This document shows positions 1 to 11,174 of a stretch of DNA of 64,000 nt, piece after piece; positions within the stretch are counted from its first letter, which is position 1, and every line of letters starts with the position of its first letter. The stretch is from Adenanthera pavonina. Lineage: Eukaryota > Streptophyta > Magnoliopsida > Fabales > Fabaceae. The notes beneath the pieces were generated by a model. That model did not search any database, had not been told where the DNA came from, and saw only the letters and a list, made by a program, of their open reading frames with translations. The position numbers and the translations under genes are program-made. Where the stretch lies: contig JAIVEN010000011.1 of assembly GCA_026686845.1 (NCBI GenBank), positions 29,932,501-29,996,500 on the forward strand. Direction: 5' to 3'.

Positions 1-1
1 C

Positions 2-355
2 TTCGAGAATGTCGGGGGAAAAACTCTTGATGCAGTACTAACAAATATGAGAATCAATGGCCGCATATCCGTATGTGGAATGGTGTCACAGTATAATAAT
101 CTTGATCAACCTGAAGGCATAACAAACCTGACACACCTCATTTTTAAGAGGGTTCGTATGCATGGATTTAATGTCAATGATCATGATCACCTCTATAGCA
201 AATTCATGGAGTTCATTCTGCCTCTTATCCGGGAAGGGAAGATACTGTATGTGGAAGATATAGTTGAAGGCCTTGAGAAGGGCCCTGCTGCTCTGGTTGG
301 CCTCTATAGTGGTCGCAATGTCGGAAAACAAGTGGTTGTTATTGCTCGTGACTGA
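2..355 (+). CDS. NADPH-dependent alkenal double-bond reductase, 3' end (partial)
   Basis: This is the C-terminal part of a 2-alkenal/alkenal double-bond reductase, a zinc-independent medium-chain dehydrogenase/reductase that reduces the alpha,beta double bond of reactive carbonyls with NADPH in the cytosol. The frame is open from base 2 to a TGA at 353-355 and begins with FENVGGKTLD, which sits just inside the last exon of the two paralogues on the minus strand. It carries GMVSQYNN; the Tyr of this SQYN motif is the proposed catalytic tyrosine in the Arabidopsis enzyme. It ends GRNVGKQVVVIARD, the family C-terminus. The upstream exons lie outside the window, so whether the whole gene is intact cannot be judged. 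Within the visible exon there is no stop or frameshift. It is the only DBR copy on the + strand. Confidence 0.9.
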   Translation, partial: FENVGGKTLDAVLTNMRINGRISVCGMVSQYNNLDQPEGITNLTHLIFKRVRMHGFNVNDHDHLYSKFMEFILPLIREGKILYVEDIVEGLEKGPAALVGLYSGRNVGKQVVVIARD

Positions 356-468
356 TATGATATCAGATTGTTTTCTTGTATATGCAGTTGCCTTGTCAGT
401 TGTCACTTTTACTTCCAATGTATGCATGTTTTATGTAATACCCACTATGGCAATAATGTTTTCTGGTG

Positions 469-474
469 AATAAA
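469..474 (+). terminator. Poly(A) signal of the partial DBR gene
   Basis: AATAAA lies 114 bases after the stop codon, followed by GCATTTGC. The same signal and following bases occur downstream of the minus-strand DBR gene (46583-46588) and of the DBR pseudogene (16424-16429), so the site is conserved among paralogues. Confidence 0.6.
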
Positions 475-775
475 GCATTTGCTATATGGTATCCCAAAGT
501 TTCATATCTTGCACATGAGGTTTCCAATGAACTAGATGTCATATACATGTAATTTTTGCCTTTTCATTTTAAACAACGTTGAAACGTTTTGGAATGGGGA
601 AAATAGGCAGAAAGATGAAGTGAAATTTTTATACTGATAGTGTATTGTTTTTAATTGCTGATTTGTACATATTCTAAGATGTACATAAGGATATTTGCGA
701 ATGCGTAACAAATATTACTTTTCTTATCTTAAAAATGATCTTATATTTATAATAAAAAATAATAAAAATAGTCTT

Positions 776-1510
776 TTTTTTTTTGGGGGGGGGAGGAGGG
801 GTGTTTGGGCGCGGGTGAAAATACCATTACCCTTTTTTTGGTACAAGGAAGGGTAGGGGAGCAGGGGTCGGGTGAGAATACCATTACCCTTTGTTTGGTG
901 TAAGAGAGGGGAGCATCTTCCCTCCCCTTGTTTGGATGTTAAAAGTTTTAAGAAGGGGAGGAGAGTTGTTTTGTTTGGATGTGGATTCCCCCCCTCCCTC
1001 TCTTCCCCTCCAAAATTGGGGGGTTTTGGAGGGGAAGGGTATATATTTTTTATTGACTAAATTGCACTCATCAATTTTGTTCGACAAAATTGGCTCTCCT
1101 ATCTTTTATGGATGTAGTGTTCATATCTTGAGTTTTAAGCTAGCTAACTGATAGTTTCTTAAAAGTGAAATTGTTTTTTACTTTAACATATATTGAAACA
1201 TAATTGCATAAGCCCAAAATTGATAATGTTATGAAATAGAGAAATTAAACAAATAATTTAAAAAATAGATTTAAAAAAAAAATTTACTATATAATTTAAG
1301 GTTTTGATATTATTAAAATAAGAAAATAAATATTAAAACAAATGGTCTTATTGCCATAAACCCCCCCAAACAAAAAAAACCCACACACCAATGTTTTTCA
1401 ATGCTATTCTCCCCCGGCCGCCGCCCCCCTCCCAACCCCAACCCCAACCCCTCCCCCAAAACACAACAACCCAACACAAACACCACAATAAAAAAAAAAA
1501 AAAAGAACAC
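776..1510. repeat. G-rich then C-rich low-complexity tract
   Basis: A block of G runs and CCCTCC/GGGAGG-type sequence (776-1045) is followed by AT-rich DNA and then by a C-rich block (1361-1470) with repeated CCCCAA units. Inside the first block a unit of about 45 bases around AATACCATTACCCTTT is present twice (near 830 and 875). Open frames here are low-complexity artefacts. The phrase TTTGGATGTGGATTCC followed by CCCTCC runs resembles a plant MITE arm, but no clean terminal repeats could be fixed. Confidence 0.5.
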
Positions 1511-2517
1511 CCAGCCTCTCGGAACGTGGAAATGTGAATGTTTAGTTTAGTGCTTTCATTTTACTTTTTTACTTATTTTTCTTTTTTGTTTTTTTTATAA
1601 ATTACATTTTCACTTGATTTGCTTCCAAATTTTCAATGTCAAAAGCTAACAGCTGAATGGGTTGTTGAATAAAAAATAAAAACACAGTGGCTTTTGGGTT
1701 CTCTTCAAAATTTTTCTTCGAATAAGAGAAAAAATAGTGCCATAAATGCAATAAAAGTGTAAAATTTACATTTTTTTAAAAAAAGTAAAGTTAAAGTGAA
1801 TTGGATCACAAGATTAACTAGAGTCAAGACATTTGAACCACATCTTTGTGAAATAATGCTACATTTGGTATAAAATAACAAATAATGGGAATGGGAAGAA
1901 AATAACTTTACAATCCAACCGTATATTTGGTATATCAATAGAAAAATGAAAGTGTTTAAAAATTAAAAATAAAAGAAATAACTAAATGACTCAAATACCT
2001 CTTTAAAAAGTGTTTAAAAAAATAAATTTACTATTAAATTTTGATTCGAGAAAAGCAACTCCCTTTCTCATCTTTTTTGTTTTGAGAAAACTTGGTTTCC
2101 ATATAATAAGGAAGGTAACTTTTTTTAGAAGCCTCCTTTATTGCATACCAAATTTATTTAAGTAAGAATCTCCTTTTTCATTTCCTTTCTAGAAAGCAAT
2201 TTTCAACATACCAAACATAATTTAAGGGTCACATTCAGTCAACCAGATCAACTTTTGTTGGCAAATAAAAATTACTTTTCCATTCATATAGATTATCAAT
2301 TTGAAATTTTTATGTAGACAAAAAACCTATTTATAATTTAAATTATAGTAAAATTTAATATTTTTTATTATAATAATCTTTTAGATTTGGCTAAAAAATC
2401 TTTTAGATACTCTCTTTTTATTAATAAAGAATAAAATTGTAAAAAAATATTACTATTTTTTAAAATTCTAAAACAATAAATATTTAAAAAATACAAAAAT
2501 CACAAAGTAATAATTTA
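1511..2517. other. AT-rich intergenic DNA, no gene seen
   Basis: About 1 kb of AT-rich sequence with no convincing coding frame. Two phrases of the form ACATTTGGTAT (near 1862) and ATACCAAACAT (near 2208) could be the ends of a worn inverted-repeat element, but I could not fix its limits. Confidence 0.4.
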
Positions 2518-2810
2518 GGAAAAACTCCACTTAAATACCAAGGAAAGAAGATGTTTCCCAAAAAAGTGCCCCAATTTGAGTAATTTCAAAAAAATATCTC
2601 ATTTCGCAAGTGAAAATAGTATATTTGCGAGTCATAATAATATATTTGTAAGTGAGCAGAAAAATTTGTAAGTCATTTGCAAATGAGTCAATTTCACTTA
2701 CAAATATACTACTTTCACTAATAAAATACCGTAATTTTTTGGAATTATGCAAATTGGAGCACTTTTTTTTGAACTATCTTCCTTTATAGGTATTTAAGTG
2801 GAATTTTCCC
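2518..2810. mobile_element. Mutator-type MITE (293 bp, 9-bp TSD)
   Basis: The ends are inverted: the left arm reads GGAAAAACTCCACTTAAATA and the right arm, reversed, reads GGGAAAATTCCACTTAAATA. It is flanked by a perfect 9-bp direct repeat AATAATTTA (2509-2517 and 2811-2819). A 9-bp target duplication is the hallmark of Mutator-superfamily elements. There is no coding capacity, so it is non-autonomous. Confidence 0.75.
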
Positions 2811-2876
2811 AATAATTTATACAATGCTCGGCCAAAAGAAAATAATAATTTAAGTGCAAAAATTTTTAAATTTTAC

Positions 2877-4890
2877 GAAGCCAAATGTAATTGGTTCTCC
2901 TTAGGGAACAAAAATACAAGGTACTTTCATTCACTGGCAAATGGGAGGAAGAAAGCGAACAGGATTGATGCAATTATGGATAATAGAGGGGAGTGGATCT
3001 TTGATGTTGCAGTAATAAAGGAGATTGCTACCTCTTTCTTTATTAACTTGTTTAAGGAGGATGATGGGTACCAAAAGCTCTTATCTTTAAGTGTCTCGTA
3101 TCCATCATTAGCTGAAGATGATTGTAGGAGATTGGCTAATCCAATTGTGGAAGAAGAGATTAAACCAGCAGTGTTTGGAATGGGGGAACTTAAATCCCCA
3201 GGTCTTGATGGCTTGAATGCTCTTTTTTTTTCAGACTCAATGCCAGTATGTAGGTCCTTTTGTTGTTAACTTGGTGAAGGTTGCTTTCGATGACCCTTCA
3301 TCTATAAGAGACATTAATGGGACCCTTCTTGTGCTTATCCCAAAAAAGGACCACCCTGAGACAATTAGAGAATTTAGACCAATAAGTCTTTGCAACTTGA
3401 TGTATAAGACTATTACTAAAGTTATCTCGAACAAAATCAAAGGTTTTCCCCTATATGTTATAGCTCCTAACCAATGCAGCTTTATCCCCAAGCGAATTAG
3501 CTTGGACAATATCATTGTGGCTCAGAAGGTAGTGCATAGCATGAAGAATATGAAGGGAAAAAAAGGATTTATGGCAATAAGGTTGATTTGGAAAAGGTGT
3601 ATGATAGGATTCGTTGGGATTTTCTTCCATTATGCAAATTCTTTGGAATGGAAGTAAGGCTGAGAGTTTTCTCCCGACAAGGGATATTTGATAGGGAGAC
3701 CTCCTTTCGCCATACCTATTTGTTATTTGTGTGGAAAAATTAGCCTATCTCATCCAAAATAAAGTGGTTAACAGAAGTTGGAAGCCTATTAATCTATCAA
3801 GAAAAGGGTCTCCGATTTCTCATCTTTTTTTTTGCAGATGATATTATTCTTTTCTCTAAAGCTTCTTTGACTCAAGTGGAGATCATTAAACAATGCCTTG
3901 ATACTTTTTGCATGGCTTCGGGATAGAGGGTGAGCCTTGCTAAAACTAGAGTCTTCTTCTCCAAAAATGTTAACCATAATGTGGCCACTCAGCTTTCTGA
4001 AGAATTGGGTTTTGCTAGAACAGCTGATCTTGGTAAGTACCTAGGTGTCCCACTTTATAATGATAGAGTTAGTAGAGATACATACCAATATGTTGTAGAT
4101 AAAGTGAAACATAGATTGGGTAGTTGGAAGGAAAATTTGCTTTCTTTAGCTAGACGGAACACCTTGGTTTCATCAGTCATTTCAGCCATCCCCATGTATC
4201 CTATGCAGACAGCATCTCTCCCTACTAGTTGTTGTGATGAGATTGATAAACATGCCCATGATTTTCTTTGGGGTGCCTCATCAGAAAAAAGACACTTCAC
4301 TTGGTGTCCTGAAACACTATATGCAAGGAAAAGAAAGCAAGTGGCCTTGGATTGCGTCACTCAAAGCAGTAGAACCAAGCTTTCATGATGAAGTTAGGCT
4401 GGGGGATAATTCATAATTGAGATGCTTTGTGGGCTAAAGTTGTTAGAGGTAAGTATAGGTGTGGAGATGATTTGTTGCCTAAAATTAATAAGAAACTGCA
4501 TGGCTCTTGAGTCTGGAGTGGCATAAAGGATTGTGGGAGAAGGTAGCTCAAGGCATAGAAGTATTTCATGACTCGTCTAACAGGGAGAGAGTTCATTAGA
4601 GACATGAGAAAAATGGTCTTTTCTCTATTAAATTGGCTTGCCAGTCTCTTGATAATAGGGTGCATCAGTTCGATCGGGTATGGAAAAAAGTTTGGAAGTT
4701 TCATGTTCCCTAGCGGTGTAAGATTTTTACTTGGCTCATGATTCACGAGTGAGTCTTGAAAAATGAGCTTAAGTGGAAATGAGGATTGCATGCTTTAGGA
4801 CTGTGTGATTGGTGCTCTGACAGTCTTGATAATACTCTCCATGTGTTTCGTGATTGCCATGTTGCTAGAGAAGTCTAGAAGCAGTTGTTG
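2877..4890 (+). pseudogene. LINE reverse transcriptase region (broken)
   Basis: In order, the remains read NWFSLGNKNTRYFHS (region before RT), KSPGLDGLNALFF, LIPKKDHPETIREFRPISLC (RT fingers), APNQCSFIPKR, a frame-shifted DLEKVYDRIRWDF holding the first catalytic Asp (about 3586), FFADDIILFS with the catalytic Asp pair (about 3832-3860), and LGKYLGVPL (thumb side). A further segment near 4690-4890 with FHVP, ending in HVFRDCHVAR, matches the zf-RVT region of plant LINEs. The reading frame changes at least at about 3230, 3580 and 3660, and there are stops at several points, so no product can be made. Confidence 0.8.
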
Positions 4891-5199
4891 AAAGCGTCAG
4901 CTATCTTGGATTTTTTTTGCTATAGAAACGAGAGACTGGGTTGCACTAAACTTGAAGAAAAAGTGGGGCCAAGGTATAGAAAGTTGGGGAGAACTTTTCT
5001 CAATTATCTGCTGGGTCCTATGGAAGAAACGTAACCAATGTGTTTTTGAGAATACAGCTATTAATGTCAATGAGGTCATTGCTGAAGCTAAAGCTATCTT
5101 TAGATGTATGCTTAAATTGAAGATGAAGATTGGAAATAACAAGGCTATACCCTGCACCCTCCCACCTCGGCCAAGGATCACTCTTGGTAATAATGGCAT

Positions 5200-5653
5200 A
5201 ATAGAAGTTACAGTTGATGATGCTTTCCTGTGGATAAATCATACTGCTGGATACGATGGGATTATTTGCACATCGAATGGGGAATGTCACGAAGCTTTCA
5301 TGCTAAGAATGGATGCGGGGGATGCACTAAATGCTGAATTATGGGGTAGTCTCCTCAGGATGAAGCGAGCTCGGGACTTGGGCCTCAGGGATATTATATT
5401 ACGATGTGATTCATTAGAGGCCTTGTCCTTGCTTGAGCATGAGGCATCTAATCTGCATCTGGACTTTACACTCATAGCAGAGGCTTAGGCTTTAATTCAC
5501 AGAGATTGGTCTGTACGGCTGCAAGTTATGGCGCGGGAAGATATCAAGGAGGTTGACGCACTTGCTAAAGGTGTTCTCTCAAAGCCACACAGACTTCATT
5601 TTGTCCCTATCTCTGAGTTGGATAACTTCACTCGTAGAAATGGGGTTATGTGA
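5200..5653 (+). pseudogene. LINE RNase H domain (one in-frame stop)
   Basis: The C-terminal domain of the LINE ORF2, of the plant RVT_3/RNase H type. Visible landmarks are the Gly-rich GYDGIICTSNGECHEAF, the acidic position in LNAELWGSL, the RCDSLEAL Asp motif and the late EVDALAKG motif. One TAG interrupts the frame at about 5486, and the frame ends with TGA at 5651-5653. This domain is found only in some plant L1-type lineages. Confidence 0.75.
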
Positions 5654-5852
5654 TTGCTTTCTTTGTTTTTTTTTTCAATTTATAAAAAAAAATAATAATT
5701 TATGCGAAGCGGATCAAGTAGTCTGAATGAATTGTATAGCTTTATGCCACAAAATGAGTTGTAATGTCTAATATAACTCTCTTTCCATCACATCAAAAAA
5801 TAAAATAAATATTCAATTATTCATGATATAAAAATGGGCTTGGATTTTTTTT

Positions 5853-7358
5853 AGAGAAAATTAATCTTTCAGTCCCTAAATTTTACACTACTTTGTAAAT
5901 TAGTCCCTGAACTATTTATTTTTTCAAATGACTCCTCAAAGTTTGTCTCTGCCTCAACATTAATCCTTAAACTTTCCAATTGTTTCGAATGCTAGAAAAC
6001 CCAAATCATGACACTACTCACCTCCTTCTCTGACCCCTAGAATCCTTCACTTGCCTTGTGAGCCCACCATATACCACCCATAGCTAGGAAAACCCATTCC
6101 GGCGAGCCCCCAAGAGGGAGTGTAAGGGAAAGTTAGAGACTTGACTTGATCAAAACGTCTAGTGGCCTGAAACTTTCCTATAGGATGTTAGATTACAGTG
6201 GGGCGAGCAAGATGAGGAGGGAGAGAGTCGAAAGTAGATAAAGTGATGATGGTCTTGGTGGTGGCTTAGAAGAGAAATGGAGGTTTTCGTGGTAGCTAGA
6301 GATGTCGAGGATTTGTTGAGAATGAAGAAGGGGGAATGTCATTAAGAAGCTTTATAGAACTCAAGCAAATAAGATGGAGAGAAATCTATACTCTGCAGTG
6401 CAAGTGTAAATTCATATAATTTCCATTTTATTCTTAGAAAGGCATCTAACTTTGAAAATTATTAAACACACATATATATATATAAAATTTAATAAAATTT
6501 TAAAAATTATGAAATTATTTTTTATTTAATTTAAAAGTAATCCAGTAGAAATCTATCTCAAAAAAAACAAGGCGTAAATAGGGGCATACTGGCATGGAAA
6601 ATGCGCCAACTTGTTTATATAATATCTATCTTGGAAAAGAAGTTAGTTTACGTTAGCTAATTTGTTGAAGTGATAGGTAGTGCTGGCTCACATTAGTTAC
6701 ATTAAGTTGTTGCCACATATATATAAACACGTGTTCTACTCTGACTCTCATGTGAACTGATATATATATATATATATATACATAATGCAATACAATCAAT
6801 GCATTTCATTCTGGTTTGACATTCTTCTTCTTGGTTTAGCTTTTTTCTTTGTTCCCTTAGCAATCTAATATGCAACTTATGTTAATAAAAGGGAAGAGCT
6901 AAATTAAAGAAAGAATTATTGTCTTGTCAGGAAGACGATGGATGAAGAGAAATTGTCGAAACTCAATTCTTTCCCTCTCCATTCTGGTATGGATACCAGC
7001 TTCCGTCATCGTAGGCAGTATTTAACTCGAGCCCTACACTGAAGCTTTCTTAGACATCTACAGGTGCCCTTTCCTTGCCTTTTGCCTCACGCTCGTATTT
7101 GATGTTCCGCGTCTTGCATTTTGATGCGTCAGATCCAACTCACGCCACGTAACCCATTCCATATCCCATCCCGGTTGATATATTAACGCCGTGTGCCTAT
7201 CTGTCAAGCTAAGGGATTGCTTTCTAAGCGATTGGAAAGATTAAGGATTAACGTTGAGACGGAAAGACTTTGAGGAGTTATTTAAAAAAAAAAACGTAGT
7301 TTAGGAACTGACTCACAAACCGATGTAAAGTTTAAGGACTGAAAGATTAACTTTATCT
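5853..7358. mobile_element. Mutator-like element with long inverted ends (non-autonomous)
   Basis: The two ends are inverted copies of each other over roughly 145 bases (5853-5998 against 7210-7358). Both read TTAATCTTTCAGTCC inwards and continue with shared AACTTT, ACTCCTCAAAG and GTTAATCCTTAA phrases. Long TIRs of this kind are typical of MULEs. Both flanks are T-rich, so a 9-bp target duplication cannot be resolved. The 1.2-kb interior is richer in G/C than its surroundings and holds no transposase that I can see; it may be captured host sequence. Confidence 0.6.
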
Positions 7359-7365
7359 TTTTTTC

Positions 7366-7950
7366 TTATTTAGATTCTAATGGAGTTTTGCTCTTTTTCT
7401 TTTTAAGTCCGACAAATTTTCTATAATTTTTTTAACAGTATTATATATCCCTTAATAAATAGTTAAGAAGTGAGTGGATAGATGAATAGATGTATATTTA
7501 TAATTGTCCCCATAAAAACAATGGAAAAAGTTAAGAAGTGAAAGGACGAAAAACTTTAATTAAAAAAAAAGAAATGTTTACGAATTAAAAACAAAAAAAT
7601 ATTTAATTTATTTAATTCAGTCCAAAAAAGTAATTTATTGAAATCAAATTATTTTATTGGAAAGTATAAATAATATGAAAATAAAACTATCTAATAATCT
7701 AGTAATTAATATTTCTTATTATGGACATGAAAACTCTTGTCATGATGTTAAGTTCAAAATTACACATGCATGACGTCGAGCGTTTAGTGATTTTTCTTTT
7801 ATATATATATATATATATATTTACTATATGGTTAGTTTTGTTGCATGTTTTCAAATTTCCTGTGACAAAAGTTAAGGTGGTTTGAAATCTGTCAAAATTT
7901 TTAAATAAAGTGGTTTTATTCAACACCATAATTTCAATTGGTAAAAAAAA
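7366..7950. repeat. Worn copy of the DBR upstream module
   Basis: Phrases match the sequence upstream of the minus-strand DBR genes in the same order: ATTCTAATGGAGTTTTGCTC, CTTTTTAAGTCCGACAAA, AAAACTCTTGTCATG and TTTTCAAATTTCC. They correspond to about 40306-41150 and 42600-42720. No coding part is left. It looks like the relic of an older DBR duplicate on this side of the cluster. Confidence 0.45.
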
Positions 7951-10476
7951 AAAACCATGTGTAGAGCCAAATTTGAAAAGCCAGAGGACCAATTTTTTTA
8001 AAAAATAAATATATAATATGTAAGAAAATGATGTAATATTAATTTTTTATTTTTAACATTTTTTATCATAACAGTTAAGGATTTTTATCATGACGGTCCC
8101 AAATTCCTTTTATAATTTTTTTTCGCCTCTATGTAATTTAGTTCCAAGAATTCAATTGATTATTAAAATCAATCTCTACTTTATTAACGTTTTAGAGTTT
8201 TTTTTTCTTACAAACATTTTAGAATTAATCCTTACAATATATTAAGGGTCTGTTGTCACGCCGTACAGGACCTACTATTATAAGCTTACAGTACAATCTA
8301 ACAATCTTATCAAAAAATTGATGTAATGTAATTTCTTCATCCTATGATAATAAAAAAATATTATATATATTAAAAAATATTTATTATATATTAAAATTTT
8401 TAAAAAAATCAAAATTTCTAATTTTAAATTCCACTCATTTCATTCAAAATAGTATAAATTACAATATTAATAATATAATAAATGAGAAGTAAAAATGATA
8501 AATTATTATATATTATTTTATATTACGAGATAAAAAAAACTTTTATCTTATAATAATATAGAATGGAGGAAGTATTGTATAGGTTTATATATTATGATAC
8601 TTTTATACATTAAAATAATAGATAACTTAATCATGCCTCAGGACTGAATAAGACCTTATTAAAGTCACTATTAATATTTTCCAAACTACACCCTCATCCT
8701 CCTGCAAACTTCCCTCTCCTTTGTTCATCTTCTATACTGCTAGTCGCTGCTGCCACTTTCTATTTTTCTCTTTTCCTTAACTAAATCTGAACCTATTCAT
8801 TATTAGCCACACGAAGACTCCATCATTGTTAGATCTGACTATATTCATTATGCTTTTCACTGACTGTCTGTCGTAATTTGGTCACATGCGTCTTTTACAA
8901 TTTGAAACCAGTCCTTGTTATCGAAAATTGAAACCAAGTCCCACCACACATGCTTCACAGTGTGAGAAAAGCGTCGATCTTAATTTTCTTAATTAATCGA
9001 TGTAATCTGCATATTAGTTAAAATTTGATGAGATTCATAATCTGGGTTTTTATCAAAATTTGATGAGATTCAAAATCTGCATATTAATTAAAGTCTAAAT
9101 GCACAACCAGTTTATCAAAAAAAAAAAATTGCACGGTTGATTGAGTTTACCGATGAATACATAAAGGAGTGAAGACTCATTTTCCAGAAAATTGCAGGAA
9201 ATTTTGAATATATTATTGTTTTAAGCAAAGGGCAATTTTGTCAAAAATAATATTTATACACTGTTACACCAAATATAATATAATATTAAAATTTTTATTT
9301 GATCTTATTCTATCCGATATTATATTATCAAATCTTATCTTATTCGGTGTGCTAAATGGGCCCTATAGATATAGCATAAATATTACCACAAAAAATCTTG
9401 AAGATTCATGATAGAATAATCCAACTTTTTTCCAAATTAAAATAATCCAATTTAAATGCTCCATAAATGCCTTAAGATAAATAAGGATAATGTGAATAAA
9501 CATTGAAAAGATAAATAAATAAATATAAATACTCTTTCATAAAAATGGGACCTGGGTATTTCTTCTTATCCAGATTCTAATGGAAGATTTTAATATTTTT
9601 TCTTTTTCAAGTTAGACAAAGAGTGACTGATTGTTTCAACTAAAAATTACTACATATTTTTCTTTGGAATTTTTGTATGGGAAAAATTGCTATTTTTTAT
9701 GGAAGAAGACTTTTAACTTTGATTGTTAGAACAACCATTGTAAAAAGTTATTTTTTTCAAATAGAAAAATAGAGTTTTTAGATACGATATAAGATTAACT
9801 GATCTAGAATATCACTTTTAAGATTGGTTAAATCTATATAACTGATTTAGATTAGTTTTATAAACAATCGATCTAGAAAATTATTTTCTATATCAATTAT
9901 AAAATTGGTCTAAAAAATTATATGTTTTACACCGATTACTTTCTATATGTAAACAAGAATCAATATAAAAAGTTAATTTCAGTCGATTTAAACCGTGCAT
10001 ATTGTACCAGTGAAAGGCAAAGTCACCAAAATAATGAAGAGAATGTTATTTTTATAATGTTAATAAAGAAAGAGAAGAGAATATTCAAGATATAATACTC
10101 CATTATCTGGCCTCCAAAAAAAAAAGATAATGCTCCAATAAATTAGTGAGAGAATATTTTAGGGAATTTTAGTAAAACATTACTCCCTTCATTCCATTCC
10201 AAAACTTCTGTTTTTTGTTTTTTTTTTTGTAAGGTTAAAATTCATAAAACTACCTCGAATTTTGGTTTATATGCAAAGACCTACCTTGACAATTGAAACT
10301 TCATAGTAAACCACCCTGAATTCTGTGGCCAAAAAAATAAGAAAAAAACCACCCTGAATTTTCACTTATGAACAGGCAACCCCCTTCTGTAACCAATCTG
10401 TTAACCTACTAACCGCAATTGACACATCATATTAAAGGAAGCCATCTGGCACTGACATCAATTTAGGTTATTTTAT
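7951..10476. other. AT-rich intergenic DNA with repeat scraps
   Basis: No gene is visible. A short copy of DBR upstream sequence lies at about 9538-9615 (GGGTATTTCTTCTTATCCAG, TTCTAATGGAAGA, TTTTTCAAGTTAGAC). A small tandem duplication around TTTGATGAGATTCA lies at about 9020-9085. Segments near 8245-8655 and 9230-9370 resemble worn transposon ends, without usable limits. Confidence 0.4.
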
Positions 10477-10746
10477 GGGAGAATTGGTTTTTTGGCATAA
10501 AAAATGGAGATATTTGATTTTATGGTATAGAAATAATATTGATACCAAGTGAGAATTCATTATTTACAAATGAGAATCCAGTTTTTTAGTTTACAAGTAA
10601 GAATCTATTATTTACAGGTGAGAATCCATTTTTTTCAATTTTTGGTATAAAAAGAATCTATTATTTACAAGTGAGAATCCATTTTTTTTTCAATTTTTGG
10701 TATAAAAAAATATCTCCATTTTCTATACCCAAAAACCAATCCTCCC
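10477..10746. mobile_element. Mutator-type MITE (270 bp, perfect 9-bp TSD)
   Basis: Inverted ends of about 38 bases: the left arm begins GGGAGAATTGGTTTTTTGGC and the right arm, reversed, begins GGGAGGATTGGTTTTTGGGT; both continue into AATGGAGATATTT. It is flanked by a perfect TTATTTTAT duplication (10468-10476 and 10747-10755). The interior carries a phrase around GAGAATCCATTTTTTTCAAT duplicated with a period of about 65-70 bases, so the element expanded internally. A related arm pair occurs near 38670-38930. Confidence 0.8.
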
Positions 10747-10866
10747 TTATTTTATTCATTCTCTTTTCTCTCAAAACGCGCAGCACCCCTTACTTAAAAT
10801 AAGAACGTCTTCTTCCATCTTTGCAATTGTTGCGAAGTTGATGAGTACCAAATTTTATCCTACGCA

Positions 10867-10902
<36 letters not shown>
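10867..10902 (+). repeat. (ATA)n microsatellite
   Basis: About eleven uninterrupted AAT/ATA trinucleotide units, long enough to be length-polymorphic. Confidence 0.9.
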
Positions 10903-10905
<3 letters not shown>

Positions 10906-11064
10906 TCTGGAGAGCAGAAATTTTGACGTTGCGTCTTTTTTTTTTTTTAAATTACAAAGCAAACTAAAAAGTTTGAAAAAGGAAGTAGAGATTAACCCTT
11001 CGTTTAGTTTACCTGAGAGAAAAACAAGAGAAGATAAAAATTTGGGAAGCAAATAAGAAGAAAT

Positions 11065-11174
11065 CTAGGAATTCTTTATATGAGATCCTCCCCATTTTCT
11101 CTAATAATATTTTTTTTACCTAGGAATTCTTTATCTGAGATCCTCCCTATTTTCTCTAATAATATTTTTTTACC
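11065..11174. repeat. Tandem duplication, two units of 55 bp
   Basis: The phrase CTAGGAATTCTTTAT, then GAGATCCTCC, TTTTCTCTAATAATA and a T run is present twice in direct order with only a few substitutions. It is a recent local duplication. The following 0.3 kb contains a short open frame with no recognisable family. Confidence 0.75.

Larger units (their letters stand above)
2853..5690 (+). mobile_element. 5'-truncated L1-type LINE with RNase H, degenerate
   Basis: A non-LTR retrotransposon copy of about 2.8 kb. It starts inside ORF2, just before the reverse transcriptase, and runs through RT, a zf-RVT-like Cys/His region and an RNase H domain to an A-rich tail near 5681-5690. It is bordered by a direct repeat AATAATAATTTA (2841-2852 and 5691-5702), up to 14 bases if the tail A's are counted. 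This fits target-primed insertion with 5' truncation. Several frameshifts and stops make it inactive. Confidence 0.85.

Noticed and set aside
1313..1510. 65-codon frame rich in Phe, Gly and Leu
   Set aside because: Produced by homopolymers and C-rich repeats; low complexity only.
1855..2225. Possible transposon with ACATTTGGTAT-type ends
   Set aside because: Only about ten bases pair and no target duplication could be found.
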